NCBI GenBank assembly: GCA_000708835.1
Contig: DF237306.1
Location: forward strand, 30,635 to 94,634
Direction: 5' to 3'
Length of the DNA stretch: 64,000 bases
Source: Klebsormidium nitens
Taxonomy: Eukaryota; Streptophyta; Klebsormidiophyceae; Klebsormidiales; Klebsormidiaceae
Part shown: positions 34,901 through 45,700 of the stretch, piece by piece
Position numbering within the stretch: position 1 is the first letter of the stretch
How the letters are laid out: the number at the start of each line of letters is the position of its first letter
The notes under the pieces: model-generated
Told to the model about the DNA's origin: nothing
Seen by the model: only the letters and a program-made list of their open reading frames with translations
Database searches by the model: none
Made by a program: the position numbers and the translations under genes

Positions 34901-37900
34901 GGGGGCCGCAGTCAGAAGGATAAACACTGTGTGGCTCACCAGTCCTTGAGGAGTCCCGAGGAGTAGAGGAGGCTGTGGACATCCCCGTGACCATGAGGCT
35001 TTGTCTGCAATCAAAAAAAAGAGAGCCGGATCACAAGAGAATTTTTCCATCGGGCAGCCATTCCATGAAGACAGTCGAAAGGAAAAGGTTGGCAAACCGG
35101 GAACAACGTGAATGCTCATTGGCGCCGATCTCACATATCTAAGTTTCCACAAAACAGACCGCCATTGTCGTGCATGATCTTTCCGATCGCCGACAAAGGA
35201 ACCTGCCGCTTGTGAGTCGTGATCAGGTGTCTGTTCCTTTAACAGGGCTCAAAAGCGAACCATGCCCGATGAAATGCTCAAGCGTTTGAAAACCATGGGT
35301 AGAGTTACTGACCAGTATTCTGAACTTGTCGTCTGGATCCAGGGCTAGAGAAGCGCTGTTGTCAGCAAGGCAGGCAACTTTCTCCTGCAAAAGCGCGCCC
35401 GAAAAGGTCATCAGGAGCTCTCACCATTTGCCTCGTCATCCTTTCGGCCTTGAACATTGATCAGTCATATTGATTGGCCAAGCTATGATGGGATTAAGAG
35501 GTCGTCAAATGGTTGCAAAACGCTTCGGTGGAGTCTTTGAACAGAGATGCAGCGTCCGAAGTGCTTCAGAATGTTTTCACCACGGAAAACGCCCGCTCTC
35601 GCCTTCCTTCATCGCTATAAGGTCTTTCCGACAAGAAGGCAGGTGATGCAATCTCCTGTATCTGAAAGCCCATAAAAGACCTACGACCCAAAGAAGCATT
35701 GAGAAAATTGGTCGCACGAGCTATTTGCCTCCATCTAGTTAAACTGCTTCTGCAGCGGTCGAAAGCGCAATCAAACAGCTTCGACGAGTGGTTCAAAAAT
35801 GGATTCAATCTCGCCGTTCCGCTTGCCATCGTCTTCAAAAGAAAGCTGCGAGGAGCTCGTGACAGCTCAAGCGATGGGCGCTTAAACCTCAATGGTCCCC
35901 GTACCTGCTTGATCAGCGTGATTTGGTCCTTATCCATCCCAAAGTACGCATGCTCTTCCAGCAGCTTCTGGGTGCGGGCATGCGTGTCGTCTGACGTCAT
36001 GATGGCGAACGGGATCCTTCGAGGCCCGCTGGGGACTGCGCATAATCGAAGAAAGCTTTGCGGTGGAGGAGAGGTCGTCTCTTTATTGGATCCGTTCGTG
36101 CTACTTTCGACAAGTCAGGTCAAACGCGAGTATCCCCTTCATCACGAAGCTACGCAATTGAGTCTGGTTTCAAATCGATCTTCTCGGGTTCTCTTGCCCG
36201 CCAGCATCCTCGAATGCTTCTCACGTCATTTTGCGGACTTCGAAGCAACCGCTCCAGCGCAGAGGTTTCATTCAATTGCGAGGCAAAAAGCAAGAGCGAC
36301 CGGGATCCAATCAGACTCTTAGAGGCTATGCAAAAAACAGGCGGCCGCCATTAACCATAAACCGCCGTAATCCCAGGGCAGGAAGGGCGTCCAAAGAATC
36401 CCAACAAAATTCATAACCCTTCTGTTTCGCTCCGGCGCCTCTTGGACTGAAGATTTGCTGACGAAGCATGCAGCAGCAACGGGGATTTCAAACGAAGAAC
36501 TAGAGAGGCGATGAAGAAGCGACTTGAAAGAAAAGAGTTCCTGCTCTCCTCACCTGTGCGTGCTGGGAAGAAGCTGGTCCACTGCGGAGGGCACACTCCG
36601 GGGAGGCATTGGCAGCCGTCGTCACGATCCTCTGCAACTGCGTTGCTGGCGTCTTGGAGGGCCAGGATGCTCTCTACGTAGGTCTGGAGGAAGGACGCAT
36701 CGGTCACGATGTTGGAGGGAAGAGCCACCTGCCGAGAGAAAGGGAGTGTTGAGTTTGTTTTGGTGGGCGCAGGGGAACGAGAATTCGCTTTACTGAAGGT
36801 GACACAGATATGATAATACAATAATAATAGGAAGTCGTTTTATGGAAGTATTCTGACGAAAGGAAGTCAGATGAGATGGCAAGAGCTCATCGTGCGGCTG
36901 CTACAGGCGGAAGCTTCGGGCAACCGTCGACGGTCGAGAAGCAGAGAGCGAGTCCCACTATATGCACTCTCCAAACAACTTGTGCAACCGATTCTCACAG
37001 GGGATGAGCAGACAACGGGTCGCGCATGCATGATGCAGACGCATTGCATGGGTGCAACAGAGACTCGAAAACGCAACTTGAGGGTGAAGCCTCGACTTCC
37101 TCTTTTCCTCTCGTCTTTTTGTTTCCAAGTTTCGAAGCCCTCCTCACCTGGAAAGAGGCCTTACCTTGATACCGCTGTACCCCAGCCTTTCTCCCAGTCC
37201 CCCCGCCACCAGCACAAATGCAGCGTCGTTTGCTTGCCGCACCCCCTCCGCTTCATATCGAGAAAAGGCGGTGTTGCCATAGGTCAGAACTTCCCCGCTA
37301 GGAACCTGCCAAGCATTTGGACAAGGTTCGATCTTCCTTCTCTCGGCTACAGACCTGCCCTAGCACTGGAAAATCAAGGCTTTTATTGCGGAAAGCTGCT
37401 TCTATTTTATATGAGGAGTTGACCGGAAGACTGATGCTGACATCCGTATACTCGTTCTGTGATTCTCATTTGATTGATACTGTGCGGACAAGTGGGCTGT
37501 GAGAGGGCCAACTGATACTAAGCTGTTTGAAGAAAAGACTGCTCGTTGGTCAGGCCACCTTCAAAGCTGACAGAAAATCCTCTGAGGATTGAGAAAGCGT
37601 TTTGTACACGTCTTCCTCTTCGAATGGTTCTTCAATCTCGGTTTTCCATACAACCTGGCTCGCAGCCAGTATCTAGATACCGGCTGCAACGAGTGCCACC
37701 AGACCAGATCACAAATAAAAATAAATCAAGCTGTTCCTCAGGATTGCCTCTCATCAAGCGACGAGCACACATAGAGTCTCAAGAATAAGAATGTTAAGGC
37801 TTTCCATCTGCAGCCACTTACAGATGGGGTCCAACCATCAAACGGGTTCACCCCGTCTCTCGACTCTTGCAGCAGCTTGCGTGCATTGCTGATGTAAGCC

Positions 37901-39109
37901 CTGAGGCCCCCTGGATAGCTGGCGTCCAGCTTCTGGACCTGCACCGTGTTTTCGGAGGTGAATGTGAGCAATTGGGAATCTTGAGCAAGCCTTTACACAA
38001 GCACTGGATTGACAGTGGTTGTTCTCATCGGAAAATGGTGAGAGTACTGAGTTCTGAGATGTGAACTGATGTACAGGCGCACGAATGAGACTTCTCTTGC
38101 TGTTAGGGGAGTCTTGTGACTCAATAGTTATGATGGTGCAATGATCCAATTGTTCAGTACAAACAAGTCAAACAAAGTTGGAAGTTTCACGAACACCACC
38201 CTTTTCAGGTTACAGTTGGCCAGACATACTTTAATGATAATTGCATACTTTTGTCTTCACTTCCATAAGAAGAGTGTCTGATGAACCTACTGCCCTACAA
38301 TGAAGTCAACAGGCAGAGAGATCAACCATGCTTCTCTTAATATTGTTGACTTGCCACCCAAAGCCTGCCCTTCTTTCAATCTCATCATATCACATTTTGA
38401 TCCAGGCTTCTGATCTACAGTATGTCTAAGTGAGGAAATACCGACCTGCTTGAAGAATCGATGCTTGTCAGCATCTGCATTGAGGGGTGGAGGCCAATTT
38501 TCAAACAAGTGCCCCTGTCCTTCTGAGAGCAGGATGCGGGCAAGCTCAGCCTGCAGTGTAGAGACGTGACCATAAGGAGGGGTTGACCTGGCTAAATTGC
38601 TTGACTGTAGAGACACTCGCACCACCAATCGAATACATGTGAACTGCATTGAACTGCGTCAGATACCAGTATAAGATCAGCTGACGGCCACACCACCCTT
38701 TGATCAATGATGTTGAGAGTGGAAGTATTGCTGGTGATTGGTGATTTGAAACAAGGTGAAAGGAAAGGTTTAGCCCTTCTGACACACACGATGATGCACT
38801 CAATATAACAATGATGAACATATGCAGAGGAAATGCACACAATGCTCTTTGAGTGATCAAGATACTGAAGCCATTGATCTGATCAAGAAAGAGAAGGAAG
38901 AGAGCAGCTGTGGAACATGGTAACATCACAATGTTTGTTGCACTGCAATTTTGTACAGTGCAACTAGCCCCCTTGCAATTTTGTTTGCAAATAAGATGAC
39001 TAACCTCCCAGTCCGCCAGGATCCCGAGGTTTGCCCTCAGGGCTGGAGTTGACAGATCATCACCTCGAGCGGGCTGGTCAGTTCTAAGGACCGCTGGTGC
39101 AGCCATCAT
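28917..39109 (-). CDS. USP: UDP-sugar pyrophosphorylase
   Basis: Cytosolic enzyme that makes UDP-sugars (UDP-Glc, -Gal, -GlcA, -Xyl, -Ara) from UTP and sugar 1-phosphates. It is the salvage arm of nucleotide-sugar supply for the plant wall. Sixteen exons join in phase: 39109-39005, 38550-38446, 37938-37822, 37305-37165, 36728-36554, 36035-35905, 35384-35313, 35004-34940, 33765-33705, 33301-33184, 32762-32558, 32072-31967, 31636-31574, 30434-30240, 29790-29662 and 29087-28917. The product is 652 residues (Arabidopsis 614). The nucleotide loop [11 protein letters not shown] lies at about residues 141-151. Further signatures in order are [100 protein letters not shown] and KLDGALVI. It ends in [12 protein letters not shown]. 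The extra length is mainly a Cys/Pro-rich insert at the end of exon 5 ([13 protein letters not shown]). Confidence 0.96.
30435..30960 (-). repeat. Intronic minisatellite built from the edge of USP exon 14
   Basis: In plus sense the start of exon 14 reads gggggtcccggcggcaagctg. About six to seven diverged copies follow in the adjoining intron, near 30484, 30545, 30605, 30740, 30803 and 30918 (for example gggggttcccggcgg, aagctgcg). They are often followed by gagccggttgc. Spacing is about 60-75 bases where regular. Several copies keep an AG in the acceptor position on the minus strand. Confidence 0.7.
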
Positions 39110-39301
39110 ACAACACGCCCAGCCAAGAGCCAGTGCCAGTGCCAGATACCCGCTTAGCAGTCCCGCCAACGTGACAGCAACGAGCTCAATTCCTCGTAGT
39201 GAGCCACATTGGCGCCACGACGTGCCCAACAGCTCTGTATCAGCTCATAAATCTCCAGCACTAGCAGCAGGCCCCCCCTCCCAGCGCAGATATTTCTCGA
39301 T

Positions 39302-39452
39302 TTCATGAAGGGTAAGCGCCATGAAGGGTAACAGCAACACCAAACTAAAAACCTAAACCTATGGTTTACACGCTCCGCACCCGTACCCACCCTAACCCCC
39401 TAACCAACCCCACCCGTCCCAGTTACCCTTCATGGCTCTTACCCTTCATGAA
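39302..39452. mobile_element. Small inverted-repeat (MITE-like) element upstream of USP
   Basis: About 151 bases are bounded by 31-base terminal inverted repeats with a single mismatch. The left arm is 39302-39332 and the right arm 39422-39452. Each arm itself holds two direct copies of catgaagggtaa. The interior is rich in telomere-like words (aaacctaaacc, accctaaccccctaacc). There is no coding capacity and no clear target-site duplication. It sits about 190 bases before the USP start, so it probably lies in that promoter. Confidence 0.65.
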
Positions 39453-41080
39453 TTAGATCGAAATCCAGCGCAGAACCCATGACCTGAAAGCAACTGTAAC
39501 TAGACAGAGCACTTCGTGTCGTCATGTAATACCGTAGAATTCTTGCGACTTCAAAGGGTACTTCAAGCCGTCGATTGAGCGGTCGGTCGAGGGATCGGAC
39601 GACGCTAGACAAAAGGCGGCGGGACCACTGGCCGCCTCCAGGGCGTATCCGCTTCCGTTCAGGTGATGTCAGGAACAAGATCGGAACGGAATCTCATGAC
39701 GTCCGAGCGCCAAACGAGCTGCGAAGCCGAGGCGAAGCCGTCTCCTCGGTTGAAATCAAAGAGTCTAAAGTTCCTGACTTCTTTTCGATTTCAGGCTGTT
39801 GTAAGAAACGGACTGGAGTCAAGCGTTGGAGGTCGAGCGTTGGAGCGTCTCTCAAAGAAGCCAGTGAAAGAGTGAACCTCATCACAGCCCCAATATCAGT
39901 GACAGCACTAGCTGCCCGCGCTCCAAGTCGAGGCCAGGTCAGGTCGATAGGCAGGGGGACGTCGACAGGTCCTCAGAGAATCCCAATTAGCCGCCACTAC
40001 AGCACTGGAACAAGTGCAAGGCATAATACAGCCTGCTGAGACGACAGGTGCAGTACGTTCTTTTCAAGGTATTTGCTAGGATTCTCATGCAGGCGCCTCT
40101 AGACTGATCGGGGACTGATCTTAGGCTCAGGGAAAGGTCAAGTTTTAGCTGTTACTTAGTAGACGGTTCACCTTTCGAAATATTTGATTCTGTGAACGAT
40201 CGATCACGATGTGTCAGCTGCTTGTATTGTAGTCATGCAAGCCTCTCGTAGTAATATTGATCAGTGATCGGAATCCCGTCACACAAAGTGAACCCGTGGG
40301 CCTCTAACCACATCTTTCGTTTGACTGGCAGCCACAGAAGGCGTCATAAGACGCATAAATAGACTGAGAAATCAAACATTGACTTTGATCAATGTTGTCG
40401 CTCCACTTTCGCTCTTTGCTATGGAGGGCGAGAAGTACTGCTCTGTTTCTGTGACATGTTGAATACAGGAATCGCTGAGCGGTCTGGCCGGCGAGTTGAA
40501 GTTGGAACTCAGATGCTTTTCGTTTGCCCCCCTTGCAGGAAAGCTTTCCTGAACCCGAAGCCGCACATACTTGCAATCCGTCTGAACAGCCGGAGAAGAA
40601 TAAAACAGAAGAATGATTGTATAAGTCAAGGCAGTCTCTCCATGATTGACTCTCGTTTATCGGGCGAATCAGAGCCGCCGTTGCTGATTACCTTCCAATA
40701 CTATTGGGGGCAACCAGTGATTCAAAATATAGTTAATGACGACGGAAAGATGTCAGGACGCAGCGTTGCGACAAAAGGCTCGTACGTTGCCATGGCAAAC
40801 ACATCTTGAAGTAATTCACATTTTCTCAATGCAAGCAGTCTCGAATATCGTGGACAGCGGAACCTAAGCCAAGCACGTACTCAGAACTTAAGAGCTGCTT
40901 GAAAAGCATCTGATGACACTGGGAGGTTATTAGAGCAGGAAAAGTCGTCAAGCAGCGTCATAGTCCTCAGTACTTCACTTTGAAATCAAAAGCAGGTATT
41001 TATCTGGCCAGCTAATTACAACTTAAAGTGTACCATCGTTTGTTGACCGTCAATTATATCGCAGTAATATTTTGGGACTA
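39453..41080. other. Intergenic, no gene recognised
   Basis: The longest open frame is 154 codons at 39575-40039 on the plus strand. It is Arg/Ser-rich, has no motif and no splice partner, and is probably chance. The rest is AT-rich with nothing recognised. Confidence 0.45.
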
Positions 41081-42204
41081 CTACAGCTTCTCGTTGCGTA
41101 CAACTTTCAAAAACTTTCTTCGATCGGAATCCTGAACAAGCTGAAGATATCGTATAGCAGCTCTCCAGATATCGTAAATGCACTTAAGAACATAAATAAC
41201 GTGCGCTAATCTCGTCCAGATAGTCGTTACACAAATCTGGCGACCTGCAATTTGGAGTAGTACGAAAAGAGTCAGTCCAATCGAAAGCCCCTGCAAAGAT
41301 GTCAGAAACGTTTTCAAAGGTGCGTTTGAGATCATAATACATTTATGTGTCCTTCAATTTGTGCATCAAATCTATTGCCAGCCTCCGGCGCATGACTCTT
41401 TTCTGATACCATATGTAGGGGCCTTCGGACGCAAAAAAGTTAGATGTGTCTGCAAGGCTTACGCTCCCTTAGGCGTCTTCTAAACGTGTCAAAGCCGCCT
41501 ATACCCAGTTTCTTTTCTCACTCTTCATTCCTCTGAAATGAGATCGTCGGTCGCTTGGCAGGTCATCAGTTTGAACAAAACCACACAGGCTGCAGACTAG
41601 ACGGCTACATTCACCACTCTTGTCTGGATACCATTCCAGCAAGCAATGGGCACGTCTTACCTCTCGGCCGTCAGCCTACCCTTGCTCCTAGAAACTCCAC
41701 CAGCGCTCTCCGCTTCTCAGCGCCTGTCCCTGTCAGCGGCAGCCTATAGAACGTCAGCAAGGCGTCAATTGTGTTCTCATCCATCAGCCAGGCAGACTCA
41801 ATCCCTGTTCCGGGCACTTGCGGACGCTCCCCTCCTCCCGTCTGAGCAGGCTGAGACTCTCTTGCGGACGCTTTCTCCGGGCCCCTTTCGGACCCTTCCC
41901 CCGAGCTGTTCTCCCTGAGCTCTCTCCTCACCAGATCTTCGTGAGATTGGAACAAAGTCTTCAGCTCCTTAAGTCGCCGCTCCAGTTCGGCAGCTTCTCC
42001 TGGAGTAAGCTCGCCCGTTGGAGCAGAATTTGGCAAGTGTGAATTCTGGGGAGGCTCAAGAGTCTCCTGAATTTGAGCGACCTCTTCCGCGGTGAGCCCA
42101 CTCCTTTGAGCGCCCAAAGGAGCTGAAGGAGCGGTCTGCCAAGCAAAGTTCGCAGCAGGGCGCTCCTCCGTATCCACAGCATTGGGGCTGCTTGGCAAGA
42201 CCAT
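41081..42204 (-). CDS. SAP-like domain protein with a C-terminal membrane segment, function unknown
   Basis: Two exons join in phase: 42204-41680 and 41290-41081, giving 244 residues. The ATG sits in a good context (gccATGG). The N-terminus is Pro/Ser-rich. A charged helix (ELERRLKELKTLFQSHEDLV, about residues 73-92) is coiled-coil-like, then comes a Ser/Glu/Gly linker. A segment with the pattern of a SAP motif precedes the splice site (TIDALLTFYRLPLTGTGAEK, then RRALVEFL). Exon 2 starts with a hydrophobic span (GLSIGLTLFVLLQIAG) and ends in a basic tail. SAP motifs usually bind nucleic acid, so a membrane-anchored SAP-like protein would be unusual. Exon 1 is convincing; exon 2 rests on phase and splice sites alone. 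I recognise no named family. Confidence 0.55.
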
Positions 42205-42790
42205 GGCTGATGTTTACTCGTCTGCAAACAGAGGTAAGAATTGGAGGATTGATTCACCACAACTGATTCGACGAATGCGCCCAAGTGCGCCTTCTGTGCA
42301 TGATACGCGTACGCACCGCGCGACGGCCGTCTCGTAGCGGCCGCGCGTGTTCGGGAACTTCGGGGCGCGCAGGGTTTATACCCTTTGAAACCCGTTGTTG
42401 ACGTCACCCCATTAAGGCTCCAGGCGTTGATGACGTATGCTTGCCACTTGGCTGCATTGCATTGAATGCTGGCCGGCGGCGGAAAGTTGAAAGGCTCAGC
42501 TTCTGCACTACCTAGCTGTCCACAGTGTGCACAGCCCTGGAAAGAAGCAGAAATTTGCACTGAATGAGGTGGCGCTCGGCATCAGCTGCGCAGAACCATC
42601 CTGCTGAGCTCCGTTCAGGCTTTTTATCCAAGGAAAAATGCTCAGCATTCGCTGCTGTGCCGAGCACATTGTTTTGAATCTCCAAAGTCACTGAAGAAGC
42701 CTTATATCCAAGACTTCGCAATCCATTGAGCCCGCCTCCATCGTCCTTCATTGGGTTTTGTCTTAGCGATATTGCCGCTCAACAGGAACC
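42205..42790. promoter_or_regulatory. Divergent spacer before the hydrolase gene
   Basis: About 590 bases lie between two divergent start codons and must hold both promoters. A GC-rich stretch lies at about 42310-42370 (cgcgcgacggccgtctcgta). No element was identified with certainty. Confidence 0.45.
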
Positions 42791-45700
42791 ATGGGTTGGC
42801 CACCATCCCCTTGGCATTTGCTCTCGCTATTAGGTTTCTTGCTTGTGGTGGGGCTCCCAGCGTGTGTTTCTCAGCTGCCGTCCATCCTTCCAGATCCCCT
42901 GGGAGCGCTCCCAGTGGCCACGTGTCAGGCCAACAGCAATGCAACCGCTGCATTACAACCCATAAGAACTCCTGTCCAACTAGGCGTGGACAACGCGGTC
43001 ACCCTCGATGTTTCCAACGTTCCCAATGTGAGGAAGCGTCTTCCGCCAATGGTGGAAAGGCGTTTGCTTATCATCAAGCAGAGCAGATTCTATCTGACGT
43101 GTGCAGATACACTTTTTAAGCGCTCTACTAATTCAAGGCTAGTAAGGCTTAGGAATGCCTACGGATGCTCAGGGACAGACTTTGCACCTATTTCTACTAG
43201 ATCCAAAAGTGACCTGAACTGGTGAAGCCCTATCAACAGGCCTTCTCCTCTTACCCTTTTGAGCAATCACATCTGCACTTCTGTGAAAGTGACAATGAAG
43301 CAGCTCAGTTTGTCTGTTTAAGCTGACTTCTGAACAGCGGAGTACTGGTGGTACATCAAAGCGAGCCTTAATACCATAAAGATTTGCTGTGTGCTGATAT
43401 GCTCCCAAACCTCAAGGAGAATAGAAGCTATTCGCAGGATTGGATGCAAGTGGAAGATATTTGCTTGTATGAATGTAGCTTCGTTGCAAGGAATATTCAA
43501 AAAAGCGCACACCAGGAATCTAGCAAGCCCTTAAGAATTTGATGGCCACAAGCGTCTCTGCCTCAGCAGGCCAGGAGTTCATGACGATAATATGCAAATG
43601 ATTGAACAAATACCGGAGATGCAACTGCAAAGATCTCAGAAATGGACTTCCATAGCAGCGTTATATAGTTATTCACGTTCTTGTATCGCAGTGCTAAGTT
43701 CTTCAAGTCGCTTGTTAACTCAATGCGGGGCCACTTCTCAATCATGTCACTCACTTCCATAGTGTCCAAAGACGGCATGCCACAGTCTTTCTCCGGTCTC
43801 TCAACTAACACTCAGATACTGAAGCCTGCTGTGGAGACTCCTCATTTAAAGCTACAACTTGAGCAACAAGCCTTTGTTTTCCTGCAGGTAGGTTATGTGT
43901 TCCTGGCAACCAACGTCACGGTCAGTCCACTCCAGTCTTCTCCAAACAAGACCCGAGGCAGCATCTTCATTCCGGAAGAGGGGGTCGATCCGGTTGCTTA
44001 CGCGCCCTACGCGCGAGCGCTCGCGCTTCAAGGCTACTTTGCAATCATTCTGAACGACAGGTATGGTTGAGATCCGCCCTTGATTGTATCCGTTTTCGAT
44101 TTTGCGACACTTTTGGCTGACAGACTTAAAAAAGGTGCCCCCAGTATCATCTCTTGGTGAACAATCCCATGTTGATCCATCAACGTTCCAAGAACACTTT
44201 TTTGGCCCAGTCGTTTTTAGACACTGCCTGTGATCGAGGGACACTGTTCCAATCAACACGTTCACATGTATCGTAAGCTGGGGTTCACCCGTTTGCTGTC
44301 CCATTAGCTTCTCACCACTCACTCAATCTCTGTCCGCGTAATGCGGCACTTGCATTGCGTCTCTTTCTGAAATTGCTCCCGTTATGAAATTGAACCTCCT
44401 GATCCCTACACAAGTCCAGTGCCCACTGCAAACACTTTCGCAATGCTCTTTCTTGCCTGGGCCGTCTCGAGAGTACCCCTCTGTTGCAAAGCTCTTCCTC
44501 ATCGTCAAGGATCCGAAAAAGAGACGCAATAGATTCCCTGCTCGCCTGTACTGTACACCGAAGGTCGTTTACCAACTTCTGGCATCAGCTGACCCACAGA
44601 CCCGATCTTCATAAAGTTTCACCACTGTTTTATATATCAAGGTGGCCAGCAAGAGCTCATTGGACTTCGAATGGTCTCGCGGTGGCTCCTATTATATCAG
44701 AGTCCACCTCTCGTTTAGCCTCGCTTTTACCAAGCTTCTCGTCGATTCCCGTTTTCATTAAGCTCTCTTTCACTTCCAACGTCACCTTGCGCAGAGCCGT
44801 TTGGCGTCATGCCAACTCAAACCGTCCTTGTTTCCGTAGCCATTTACCCTGAGAAACCTGCTACGAAGCTTCTTGTAACATCGATTAACCTGCTAAAGAA
44901 CATTTTCATCTAATAAACCTGCTAATTAACCCCCTCATCCTTCCGTTAACTTCTTCCAGGACTGTCGATGCAGTCGTCGCTGCCATGGAGTTGCGTTCCG
45001 ACGTGGAATACTGGGTCCTTGGAGGCCACGGGAAAGGGGGCACTTTGGCAGCCAGACTGGCAAGTCTCTGGGTGCCCAAAGTCAAGGGCCTGGTCCTTTT
45101 CGCTGCCGCGCTGCCAGGCAAGTCTTTCCGCGATGCCTGTCACTTTTTAATTCCGAAGGGATGCGTGAAATCTGAGAGAAGATTCAGCGACCGAAAACAA
45201 ACATTCAAAATGTCAGATCCACTCAGTTTGCGAGCTCCGCTTATGTGTTCAGCTCAAAGCCAGTCCCACTCCCGAGTCACTCGCATCTGCAAACGCGAGC
45301 TCGAGAATGCACTCCCCTCGGAATCGTCTTGGAAGAGGCGAGGGTGCCTAAAAGCAATTCGCGAACGAGACTCGCTCCCGCTGGAGAGGGAACGCTTTGC
45401 CCTCCTGACTCGTTTGCTGTGTCGCTTGCAAAGTACCTTCGCTGCATCAACATACTAGATGAAACGAAACCCTTCTTCCTCAATTCCGTCCAATCGCTGC
45501 GTACTTGGTATGTACTTGGAGCTTCGCAGGCAGGACACTGCTGCAATTCGATTCCTTTGCAAACCTGCATCTGCTTGAAGCATTTACAAATCAGCATAGT
45601 AAAGGACGGCTCAATCCACTTCATTCCCGTTCCCCGTAGCTGTTCCCCACGTCGCTGTTTCTAGCACGCTTCTATGCGGCCTGCCTTACTTCACGGACTC

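Noticed and set aside
39575-40039. 154-codon open frame on plus, Arg/Ser-rich
   Set aside because: No motif, no splice partner, and an overlapping frame of similar quality on the other strand; probably chance.
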